Source: Sedimentisphaerales bacterium
GTDB lineage: Bacteria > Planctomycetota > Phycisphaerae > Sedimentisphaerales > SM23-30
DNA: 20,797 bases
Assembly (NCBI GenBank): GCA_030634605.1
Contig: DAOWAK010000003.1
Span: 1 to 20,797, forward strand
Reading direction: 5' to 3'
Positions 1 through 7,047 of the stretch are shown piece by piece (position 1 is the first letter of the stretch; each line of letters starts with the position of its first letter). The notes beneath the pieces were generated by a model that saw only the letters and a list, made by a program, of their open reading frames with translations, did no database searches and was not told where the DNA came from. Both the position numbers and the translations under genes were made by a program.

Positions 1-1166
1 AGCAGTTGGCGGAGAAATTGCAGAAGGAAGGGCTTTTCGATTCGGCCAGGAAAAAATCGTTGCCGATTTTTCCCCGGACGATTGCAATAGTGACCAGCGG
101 GACGGGGGCGGCGATCAAGGACATCGGTCAGACGCTTAACCGGCGGTTTGGCATCGTGCGTAAGTTACTGTTGCCGGTTGCGGTGCAAGGCGCGGCGGCG
201 GCGGGTGAGATTGCGCGGGCATTGAATTATCTGGATAAAAATCGGGAGAGACTGGGTGGGGTCGATCTGGTTATTCTGGGGCGGGGCGGGGGCAGCATTG
301 AAGATTTGTGGGCGTTTAATGAGGAAGTTGTGGCGCGGGCGATTTATGCGTGCCCGATTCCGATCATTACGGGAATCGGTCACGAGATTGACACGAGCAT
401 AGCTGATCTGGTGGCGGACGTTCGGGCGGCAACACCGACGGCGGCGGCGGAGATGTCGGTTCCGGTTCTGGATGAGCTGATTGAGGAAATTGGTGAATTA
501 AAACGGCGGCTTGATTACCACCTGATTCAAAAACAACAGGATAGCCGGGGCCGTCTGGGAAATTTGATGGGGCGGCCTTGTTTTGCGCGGCCTATGGATG
601 TTGTTCGGCACCGGCAGCAATTGCTGGATGAACGCTCGTCGGAAATCAGTCGGCGTTTCAGTGAGATGCTCAGAATGACGGCTGGAAGACTGGATAACTA
701 TGTAGGTGTTCTGCGGCGTATAGAGCCGGGCCAGGCACTGGGCAGAGCACGGAGCCAATTAAGTGAACATTTGCACCTGTTGCAGAGGATCCTGGACGAT
801 TACCGCAGAAGTCAGGGTCATCAGCTGGAGAAGTTTTCTTTGAAGCTGGTTTCGGCAGGTCCGCAACGACGACTGCAAGCTGATTCGACGCTGATTGACA
901 ACCTGGTTCGGCGCAGCAAACAGGCGGAGCGTCACCTTATAGGCCATGAGAATTACAAACTTGATTCGATTACGAAACGTCTGGAAAATCTGAATCCTCG
1001 TGCAGTACTCGGTCGGGGGTATTCCATTACCCGCGAGGGAAAAAGCGGGGCAATTATTTCGGCGGGTTCTTCGGTCGAGGCCGGGGAGGTTTTGCGGACG
1101 GAACTGGCGGGTGAAGCTTTCATCGACAGCAAGGTGATTTCCAGGAAAAATGCTAAAAAAGGGTAA
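1..1166 (+). CDS. xseA: Exodeoxyribonuclease VII large subunit (5' partial)
   Basis: Large, catalytic subunit of exonuclease VII, a cytoplasmic nuclease that degrades single-stranded DNA into oligonucleotides. The reading frame is open to the left edge (first full codon at base 3), so the N-terminal OB-fold, about 110-120 residues in the E. coli protein, lies outside the window. The visible ~388 residues start near the conserved EGLFD segment and contain the family core: IAIVTSGTGAAIKDI, the glycine-rich GRGGGSIEDLWAFN, the GIGHEIDTSIAD segment with its conserved His and Asp, and ATPTAAAE. A long, Arg/Gln-rich coiled-coil region follows, as expected for the part that binds XseB. The C-terminal NPRAVLGRGYSIT motif is also typical. 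xseB follows 151 bases downstream on the same strand. Identification is secure; only the true start is unknown. Confidence 0.96.
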   Translation, partial: QLAEKLQKEGLFDSARKKSLPIFPRTIAIVTSGTGAAIKDIGQTLNRRFGIVRKLLLPVAVQGAAAAGEIARALNYLDKNRERLGGVDLVILGRGGGSIEDLWAFNEEVVARAIYACPIPIITGIGHEIDTSIADLVADVRAATPTAAAEMSVPVLDELIEEIGELKRRLDYHLIQKQQDSRGRLGNLMGRPCFARPMDVVRHRQQLLDERSSEISRRFSEMLRMTAGRLDNYVGVLRRIEPGQALGRARSQLSEHLHLLQRILDDYRRSQGHQLEKFSLKLVSAGPQRRLQADSTLIDNLVRRSKQAERHLIGHENYKLDSITKRLENLNPRAVLGRGYSITREGKSGAIISAGSSVEAGEVLRTELAGEAFIDSKVISRKNAKKG

Positions 1167-1317
1167 TTATTCACGGCAATCAAGATGAAACCGCCGATAG
1201 ATGCCGATGAACGCGGATTATTTCGCCCTTTCAGGGCAAGTTTCCACCGCCTGGCGGCTGGGGGCTTTTGGGCGGAAGTTGTTTATTGCTGTGAGCGGTT
1301 CCAAAGAAAGGATATTT
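1167..1317. repeat. xseA-xseB spacer with palindromic repeat
   Basis: The spacer between two genes of one complex holds repeat-like DNA. At 1225-1237 there is a perfect hairpin GCCCT-TTC-AGGGC. The 17 bases at 1221-1237 recur exactly, as the reverse complement, at 15685-15701 in the sigma-apt spacer. Just upstream, 1190-1220 resembles the GATGAACGCGGAT-type sequence that I recall as a dispersed repeat in many environmental genomes; that part is from memory only. I see no promoter or independent gene here. An in-frame ATG at 1201 would extend xseB through this repeat but has no ribosome binding site. Confidence 0.6.
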
Positions 1318-1536
1318 ATGACTAATATGGAAAAACCCAAACAGACATTCGAGCAGGCGCTGGAAGAGTTGGAGAAAATTGTTGCACAGGTTGAACAAGG
1401 CGAAATCGGCCTGGAAGAGAGCATCGACAAATACGAACAGGGCATGAAGTTAATCAAGCACTGTCGAGCGATTCTGTCGCAAGCGGAGAAACGCATCGAG
1501 ACCATCAACCAGCAGGATCAGCAGGCGGGAGAATAA
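1318..1536 (+). CDS. xseB: Exodeoxyribonuclease VII small subunit
   Basis: Small subunit of exonuclease VII; several copies bind the coiled-coil region of XseA. It is 72 residues long, within the usual 60-80. The family signature is clear: TFEQALEELEKIVAQVEQGEIGLEESIDKYEQGMKL, read here as two helices, followed by the CRAILSQAEKRIE segment. The start at 1318 is chosen because AGAAAGGA lies 5-6 bases upstream and because XseB proteins begin shortly before this FEQAL motif. The longer frame from 1201 would add 39 residues encoded by repeat-like DNA with no homology expected. It lies directly downstream of xseA, as in many bacteria, and is followed by a repeat island. Confidence 0.95.
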   Translation: MTNMEKPKQTFEQALEELEKIVAQVEQGEIGLEESIDKYEQGMKLIKHCRAILSQAEKRIETINQQDQQAGE

Positions 1537-1587
1537 GGCTTTTAGGTAATCGAATAAAACCAATTAGCAGCAACCAAACCCTGAGCA

Positions 1588-1792
1588 CTAAGCTTGTCCT
1601 CGACCCGATCGGGGATCCTAAACAAATTCAAATTACCAAAACTCGAAATCCAAAACAGCTACGAACGGTTTGTAGCGAGGCCGGGCTAAGAAGGCAGTTG
1701 CTTGGAATGCGAAAAGTCCGCATGGGCTAAAGCCCATCCTACGGAAACTACGGAGACTGGATGCTCGATCGGGTCGGGCATGACAAGTTTGG
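1588..1792. repeat. 205-bp repeat element with inverted ends
   Basis: The island sits between the convergent genes xseB and the secreted TPR protein. Its left end (1588-1618) and right end (1759-1792) are inverted copies of one another: GATCGGGTCG and GACAAG-TT are shared after reverse-complementing, with two substitutions in the first 18 bases and a short indel. The left end plus 16 more bases (1588-1634) recurs at 6951-6997, after iscS, with 45 of 47 identical. Inside lies a perfect hairpin ATGGGCT-AA-AGCCCAT at 1722-1737. It encodes no transposase. The structure fits a small non-autonomous (MITE-like) element or a compound of dispersed palindromic repeats. It may also act as a transcription barrier between the convergent genes; that is inference. 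Confidence 0.7.
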
Positions 1793-1806
1793 TTTTGTCA
1801 GAACTT

Positions 1807-3720
1807 TTAACCTTCATCACCGACGTATTTCCCCTGCTGGGTGCGCAAATCTTTGTAGATTTTGCCGCGGGGGTTGCGTAAAATCCTTCGGATCATTTCC
1901 TTGGCTTTTTCGGCTTCGGCGCTGTCGGGCCAACGTTCGAGTGCGTCATCGCACATTTTCAGGGCCTTATTGAAGCTTCTTATCCTTTCTTGAAGCTGGG
2001 CGGTGCGCATCATCTGTTTGGCCTGGGGAGAAGACAGGACAAAGACCGAGTCAGAAGTATCACCCGCTGAACCTTCGGCGCCGGCAAATACAGCGGCATC
2101 TTCGTCCGTTTTGCCTTCGTCATCCGGGGAATTCTCCTGGTTGCTGAAAATCAGGCCATTGGGGTCGGACGGTAATATTCGTGCCGAGGTTTTGCCAGCG
2201 GCCAGGGAGTTAAATTTGCTGAGATCCATGCTTTGGAGCATATTCGCAGCTACGACAGGATAAGGAACTTCGGCCCGGGCTTTTTTCAGTTCCGCTTCGA
2301 TAAGCATTTTTGGTAAGTACCCGCCGACCGGCCCGATGTAGCGAACCTTGCCCTTGGTATCGACGAACAGCATTACCGCCCCGGTTACTCCGTGCATTTT
2401 CCATTGGGCAGCATTGAATTTGTCGTTCAACATACAATTTGTCCAGGGCCAGGCGGAAGTTGTGAGCTTATCGATCATTTGTTTGCGATTGAACTGGGTT
2501 GCCGGATCAAAATTTATTCCGACAAATTTAGCTTTTCCTTCGGGCAGGTACTTACTGAATAATTGCAGGAATTGCCCGCTGTTTCCCCGCAGATCGAGAG
2601 TGGCTTTTGCGATCACGGGACTGTTAGCTATTCCCTGGCGCGTGAGAGTTGATGGCGGCGGATAAAACTTTCCGCCACTGCCGCCGCCGGCAAAAGTACG
2701 TCTGGACGCTGCAGTGGCGGTTTTATTTTTTTTAGCGAGATTGGTTTCGGTCCAGAGCAAGGCGCATAACATTTGTCCCTGTCCGGGATCGTGATAAAAC
2801 AAGCTGCCGTTGACGCTGCGCAAAAGCAGTTTTCCGAAATCATCTCCCAGTTTTTCGTAAGGCATGTAATCGGTGGGCAGTTCCAAAATTGTTCGAATAT
2901 CAGTCAGTGGGCGCGGCTTTTTAAGGCTTGAGCCTGTTGGTCTCGAACTCTGGATTGATGATCTTTTGGAAGGAGCGGTAGGTTTTTTGTAAGCTCCGGG
3001 ATTTTGAATACCGGGTCCTGTGCCGGGCGTGGTTTGCCTGATGCTCCACTTATTACCGGTGGGAAGTGTGGCTTTTCTGCCGGAATTGCCCTGCTGAGTT
3101 GTTGACCCGGGTATATTTGGTTCCCCGGCAAAGGAAGTTGTCGAGGGTTTATTGGGTTCGTTTGAGAAAGGCAGGGGTTCGTAAGTCAGTTCTTCCGGGA
3201 TTAATTCTGATTTAACTTCGAAACCGGCCTCGATTTTTTCCATTATCTCTTTGGCGGATTCGTAGTCCTCATAATACAAAGCCAGAGTTATCAAAACGGC
3301 GCTCATATCACCGTTATCCGGGAAAATTTCGTAGGCTTCTTTGGCTAATTCGATGGCCTCGGCGGGCTGGCCACTGTAGTGAGCGATGAGTGATTGAGCC
3401 AGGATGAAGTGAGATTCTTGCTCATTAGAAAATCTACTCTTGAAAGTGTCGGCATATTCCAGGTTGGCCTTGATGGCCTGGATATCAGAGACGGGAAGAA
3501 CTTTGCACTGGCTGAGATATTCGCGAAGAAGCTTGTCGGTTATTGTTATTTTGATGTCTTTGGCGACTTGAGTAGCTTCCAGGTTTGTTTGGCGAGTGGA
3601 CGGTGCACGTTGGGCCCAAGCGGGAGTGAATGATGCCGTCAAGAGCAGCAGAGCCAGGAAAAAAGCTAACCGAGGTAGAGTTAAGGGAGCACGAAATTGT
3701 TTTTTGCTTTTGTTAATCAT
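1807..3720 (-). CDS. Secreted TPR / thioredoxin-like protein, function unknown
   Basis: 637 residues. The N-terminus has basic residues, a hydrophobic stretch (about 16-31) and a PAWAQ site near residue 37, so a signal peptide and export are likely. Residues about 100-165 look like TPR helices (AEAIELAKEAYEIFP). Residues 185-270 are a Ser/Thr/Pro/Asn/Gln-rich, probably disordered linker. Residues about 365-480 resemble the C-terminal half of a TlpA/thioredoxin fold (KFVGINFD, then GVTGAVMLFVDTKGKVRYIG), but no CxxC is present and the usual cis-proline position is Ala (TGAV). After a second acidic linker (525-560), residues 575-615 form another TPR-like pair. The ATG has GGAG 10 bases upstream. 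It lies downstream of, and co-directional with, the DUF1571 gene. A redox function is unlikely; an envelope binding or scaffold role is a guess. Confidence 0.8.
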   Translation of the reverse strand: MINKSKKQFRAPLTLPRLAFFLALLLLTASFTPAWAQRAPSTRQTNLEATQVAKDIKITITDKLLREYLSQCKVLPVSDIQAIKANLEYADTFKSRFSNEQESHFILAQSLIAHYSGQPAEAIELAKEAYEIFPDNGDMSAVLITLALYYEDYESAKEIMEKIEAGFEVKSELIPEELTYEPLPFSNEPNKPSTTSFAGEPNIPGSTTQQGNSGRKATLPTGNKWSIRQTTPGTGPGIQNPGAYKKPTAPSKRSSIQSSRPTGSSLKKPRPLTDIRTILELPTDYMPYEKLGDDFGKLLLRSVNGSLFYHDPGQGQMLCALLWTETNLAKKNKTATAASRRTFAGGGSGGKFYPPPSTLTRQGIANSPVIAKATLDLRGNSGQFLQLFSKYLPEGKAKFVGINFDPATQFNRKQMIDKLTTSAWPWTNCMLNDKFNAAQWKMHGVTGAVMLFVDTKGKVRYIGPVGGYLPKMLIEAELKKARAEVPYPVVAANMLQSMDLSKFNSLAAGKTSARILPSDPNGLIFSNQENSPDDEGKTDEDAAVFAGAEGSAGDTSDSVFVLSSPQAKQMMRTAQLQERIRSFNKALKMCDDALERWPDSAEAEKAKEMIRRILRNPRGKIYKDLRTQQGKYVGDEG

Positions 3721-3892
3721 GGTATTATTCTCCAGTTTCAGCCATTCTGATACACATCTAATTTCAAGGGCGTCAAGGGCCGGATTTTGCCCGACTGAGC
3801 CGTGTATATTTTACTATTTTTTTCGGGCCAACGCAATGCCGGCGGTAAAAGTCCGTTATCAGGAAAATTGCCCGGATATTGCGGGCTGCCCA

Positions 3893-4892
3893 TTAAAGTC
3901 CGTTGGCTTTTGGTGTGAAATTCCTTTCGGAGATATTGAGATTGAATTTTAGTTTGCTGTAGGAATAGCGGCTCAGGAGCCGACCCTTCCAGTCATAGCA
4001 GGATATCGAGGTCGGCAGTAGATACTCCACATCGAATTCCATTACCAACCGGGCGTAAGGGTACTGTTTTTTGGCGGGTAAAATCCGTTCCATCGCGACA
4101 CAGGGTCGGCCATCGACTTTGGTGTTTCCCAGGTAGGCGATTCGCAGGTCTTTGTTTTTTTGGGCGGTTCCATAGACTTCGATCAGGCTGTTGAGGGTGC
4201 GATAGAAACCGAACTGGTCACAAGAGCGCAGGCTGGCTTTTTTGACATCCTTGTCGCGCGGGTCCTTTTTGATGGATTTAATCCAGGCGAAGAAACCGGT
4301 GGGGTGGACCAGCATCTTATTGTCGTTTTTTCCTTCGACGTAAAGTAGTTTGTCAACGGCCCCGGCGTTTTTTCGCCAGCGCATCAGCAGGGAAAAAGGT
4401 TTGTGCATGAAACGGACATAAATCTGTTCTTCTTTCTTGAGTTTGCCCTTGATGCGTTCCTGTTTGCTGAAATTGCCGGTGAAATTTTTGATGTTGAGCA
4501 GGTAATTTTTTTTTGGCTTTTTTGAGCAGGGTTATGTGATCGGTTTTGGCCAATGCGGTAACCAATTCGGTGTAATCGGGTTTGGCCTGGTTGGTTTTGG
4601 AATTCGGGAAAGCGCTGGAGGGATTTTTGCCGGGAGACGGATTCGAAGCAGTTAAGGTTTTTAAATCGACGGCGACAATGATTTTGTTTGGTTCATTTTT
4701 TGTAGCGATGGAGGGGGCGGGGGCAGGAGCGGTCGGGGCGGCCTGGGCGGTTTTGGTGAGTTGCCAACCGGGAAAAAGCTGTTTAAGGTCGGCGTGGTTA
4801 CTGCTGTTATGCACTAAAAAAACCGCCAGGAGAATGGTCACCAGCAGCCGTGGCGCAATATTGCCCTTGGCCAATTTTACTAACAGTTCCAT
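3893..4892 (-). CDS. DUF1571 family protein, reading frame broken in an A9 run
   Basis: One gene read in two frames. The first part, from ATG 4892 (GAGGG 5 bases upstream), encodes an N-terminal membrane anchor or signal sequence (IAPRLLVTILLAVFLVH), a Pro/Ala/Ser-rich linker, then TDHITLLKKAKK. At a run of nine T on the plus strand (4506-4514; A9 in the mRNA) the frame is lost. Skipping one A restores a continuous protein that reads NYLLNIKNFTGNFSKQERI and then the DUF1571 signature (VRFMHKPFSLLMRW, LLYVEGKNDNKMLVHPTG) to the stop at 3893. Restored length is about 332 residues. DUF1571 is a planctomycete-rich family of unknown function, probably acting at the envelope. The break could be a sequencing or assembly error, a phase-variable tract, or transcriptional slippage. 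The TPR/thioredoxin-like gene follows 172 bases downstream. Confidence 0.8.
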
Positions 4893-5131
4893 AAGCCCTC
4901 GCTGGGGGAACATTTTTTCGGTTCCGGTTTGCAAATCAGCAGCCCCCTGCACCTTTCTTCAGTGCTATCCGGGGAAAAACAATATCAGGCAGGTTTTACT
5001 ATTTTTGCTCAACTGAAAAAGATTATAAGGTAAGCACTATGCAAATCAAGGTTTTTTATGCGGGCGTCAACTTAAAGTATTGCTGTTGCTGCCTTTACGT
5101 TTTATGGCGGGAGTAATTTTTTTATTATTTC

Positions 5132-5163
5132 TTCTTGAAATAGTATTTTCTTGAAATAGTATT
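5132..5163 (+). repeat. Perfect 16-bp tandem repeat in iscRSU promoter
   Basis: TTCTTGAAATAGTATT occurs twice with no spacer (5132-5147 and 5148-5163). Each copy contains a -35-like TTGAAA and the AATAGTATT half of an inverted repeat. The duplication lies immediately upstream of the Rrf2-family gene, so it changes the number of promoter or operator half-sites. Confidence 0.9.
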
Positions 5164-5179
5164 ATTTTGGTACTATATT
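5151..5179 (+). promoter_or_regulatory. Promoter and possible Rrf2 operator
   Basis: TTGAAA (5151-5156), a 17-base spacer and TATATT (5174-5179) form a good sigma-70 type promoter whose start site would fall at or within a few bases of the ATG at 5186. The first repeat copy gives a second possibility, TTGAAA 5135-5140 and TAGTAT 5157-5162, spacing 16. ATAGTA (5156-5161) and TACTAT (5171-5176) form an inverted repeat with 9 bases between arms, overlapping the -10; autoregulation by the Rrf2 protein is a reasonable inference. No Shine-Dalgarno sequence precedes the ATG. Confidence 0.55.
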
Positions 5180-5185
5180 GCCACC

Positions 5186-5647
5186 ATGCTTTCTTTGAAC
5201 AAAAAAACTGATTATGGCTTGATAGCTCTGTGCTGCCTGGGATCGCGCGAGGACGAGGTGGTTTCCGCGAACACTATCGCCAGGACTTACGGGATGCGAT
5301 CGGGGCTGCTGATGAATGTGCTTAAGGACCTGAACCGTTCGGGTCTGATTAATTCGGTTCGGGGTTCTCAGGGTGGTTACCGATTGGCGCGGCCGCTGGA
5401 GAATATTACCCTGGCTCAATTGATTGAAGCGCTGCAGGGTCCGCCGCGGCTGGTTCCTTGTGCCGGCGAAAAGGCTACTAATCAGCCTTGCGACCTGGCG
5501 GAGCATTGCCCGGTGAGTTCGCCGGTTCGAAAGGTGCATCTGAAGCTGATCGATTTTTTTCACAACATTAAGTTGGCGGAGCTGCTCGAAGTTGGTCCGG
5601 CTGAAACCAACACCATGGCTATCGGGCAGAGCGGTGATAGAAAATGA
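5186..5647 (+). CDS. Rrf2/IscR-family Fe-S-sensing transcription regulator
   Basis: 153 residues, close to the usual 140-165. The N-terminal winged helix-turn-helix (KKTDYGLIALCCL, then the recognition region with GLLMNVLKDLNRSGLINSVRG and the wing SQGGYRLARP) is typical of Rrf2 proteins. Three cysteines at 92, 102 and 108 sit where IscR has its cluster ligands, but with C-x9-C-x5-C spacing rather than IscR's C-x5-C-x5-C. They suggest a [2Fe-2S] sensor. Being first in an operon with iscS and iscU, it probably represses or tunes that operon through the inverted repeat overlapping the promoter. The ATG at 5186 has no Shine-Dalgarno and the predicted transcript may be leaderless. Its stop overlaps the iscS start by four bases (ATGA). 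The family call is secure; the name iscR is not assigned because the cysteine spacing differs. Confidence 0.9.
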   Translation: MLSLNKKTDYGLIALCCLGSREDEVVSANTIARTYGMRSGLLMNVLKDLNRSGLINSVRGSQGGYRLARPLENITLAQLIEALQGPPRLVPCAGEKATNQPCDLAEHCPVSSPVRKVHLKLIDFFHNIKLAELLEVGPAETNTMAIGQSGDRK

Positions 5648-6954
5648 CCAGGAAATTTAAAACTAATAATGAGGCGAATGGCGTTTCGGGAAGCGGGCGG
5701 GGTTCGTCCCGAGCAGTTTATCTCGACAACGCGGCTACCACAGCGGTTGATCCGGCGGTGCTGGAGGCGATGCTGCCTTATTTTTGCGACCAATTTGGTA
5801 ACGCGGCCAGCATCCACCACGATTTCGGCTGTCAGGCTCAGCAGGCGGTTCAAAACGCCCGTGGGCAGGTGGCGGGGTTGATTAATGCCAATGCCGGCGA
5901 GATTGTTTTCACCAGCGGAGCAACCGAATCCAACAACATTGCTATCAAAGGCAGTGCTGAGAAACTTCGGGATAAGGGCAACCACATTATCACCTGCGCG
6001 ATCGAACACAAAGCAGTGCTGGACAGTTGTAAATACCTCGAAACCCGCGACTTTGAGGTTACTTATCTGCCGGTCGATTCGCTGGGAATGCTGGATTTGG
6101 CACAGCTGGAAGAGGCGATCACCGAAAAAACCCTGCTGATTTCCATCATGGCGGCCAACAACGAAATCGGCACGATCAATCCAATTGCGGAGATTGGCGC
6201 GCTAGCTGACCGGTGCAAGGTTTTGTTCCATTGCGACGCTACTCAGGCGGTCGGTAAAATTCCTATAGACGTTCAGGAGTGCGGAATCGATCTGCTGAGT
6301 CTTTCGGCGCACAAAATTTACGGCCCCAAGGGTGTCGGAGCATTATTTATCCGGCGCAACCGAAAGGAGAACCGGCCCGCTCCGCTGATTCACGGCGGGG
6401 GGCATGAAAAAGGATACCGCAGCGGAACTCTGAATGTGCCGGCGATTGTCGGGCTGGGCAGAGCCTGTGAACTTTGCGGTGAGAACATGATGCGGGAAAG
6501 CGAGCGGCTGGGCAAGTTCAGTCAGAAATTGCTGCGACTGATAAGCGAAAACGTCGATCATATCAGGATCAACGGCCACCAGGAAAACCGGCTGGGCAAC
6601 CTTCTTAATATTACTTTTGAATTTGTCGAGGGCGAGGGGGTTATGCTGGCGATGCCGGATGTGGCGGTTTCGAGCGGTTCGGCCTGCACCAGTGAGACGC
6701 TGGAGCCCAGTTATGTGCTGCGGGCTTTGGGTGTGCCGGACGAACTGGCGCATGGGTCGCTGCGCTTCAGCCTGGGCAGATTCAACACTGAACAGGAAAT
6801 TGATCTGGCAGCGCAATCGGTAATCAGAGCGGTTAAGAAGATGCGCGATCTGAGCCCGCTTTATGAAGCGGCTGTTATTCATGATAATGACGAATTTAGA
6901 AATTCGAATGAAGAATCAATAACGAATGAAGAAATCCGAAATCCTAAACTCTAA
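5644..6954 (+). CDS. iscS: Cysteine desulfurase (IscS/NifS type)
   Basis: PLP-dependent enzyme that removes sulfur from L-cysteine and passes it as persulfide to the scaffold IscU. 436 residues. Conserved parts: VYLDNAATTAVDP near residue 26, FTSGATESNNIAIKG (89-103), EHKAVLD with the conserved His at 122, HCDATQAVGKIPID (196-209), the PLP lysine in LSAHKIYGPKG (Lys224), and the catalytic loop SSGSACTSETLEPSYVLRALG with Cys348. This long loop and the close similarity to E. coli IscS place it in the IscS/NifS (group I) branch. Residues 1-24 are a Ser/Gly/Asn-rich extension before the fold. The last ~20 residues, after SPLYEAAVIHD, are Asn/Glu-rich; the stop codon, and probably this tail, derive from the repeat that follows. 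Translation is probably coupled to the regulator through the ATGA overlap. Confidence 0.95.
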   Translation: MTRKFKTNNEANGVSGSGRGSSRAVYLDNAATTAVDPAVLEAMLPYFCDQFGNAASIHHDFGCQAQQAVQNARGQVAGLINANAGEIVFTSGATESNNIAIKGSAEKLRDKGNHIITCAIEHKAVLDSCKYLETRDFEVTYLPVDSLGMLDLAQLEEAITEKTLLISIMAANNEIGTINPIAEIGALADRCKVLFHCDATQAVGKIPIDVQECGIDLLSLSAHKIYGPKGVGALFIRRNRKENRPAPLIHGGGHEKGYRSGTLNVPAIVGLGRACELCGENMMRESERLGKFSQKLLRLISENVDHIRINGHQENRLGNLLNITFEFVEGEGVMLAMPDVAVSSGSACTSETLEPSYVLRALGVPDELAHGSLRFSLGRFNTEQEIDLAAQSVIRAVKKMRDLSPLYEAAVIHDNDEFRNSNEESITNEEIRNPKL

Positions 6955-6997
6955 GCTTGTCCTCGACCCGATCGGGGATCCGAAACAAATTCTAATT
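6951..6997. repeat. Dispersed repeat, copy 2, carrying the iscS stop codon
   Basis: This 47-base segment matches 1588-1634 at 45 of 47 positions, including 31 identical bases from CTAAGCTTGTCCTCGACCCG onward. The TAA stop of iscS (6952-6954) lies inside it. The bases just before (about 6890-6950) are rich in GAAT, AATCC and GAAATCCGAA motifs and look like more of the same A/T-rich repeat class. It lies in the 93-base iscS-iscU spacer without breaking the operon. Confidence 0.85.
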
Positions 6998-7047
6998 TTC
7001 AAAAGTTAAAATTCGAAATAGCAAGAGTGGCGTGAGGAACAATCCTG

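Noticed and set aside
1201..1317. N-terminal extension of xseB by 39 codons from ATG 1201
   Set aside because: It is encoded by repeat-like DNA, lacks a ribosome binding site, and XseB proteins begin at the 1318 start.
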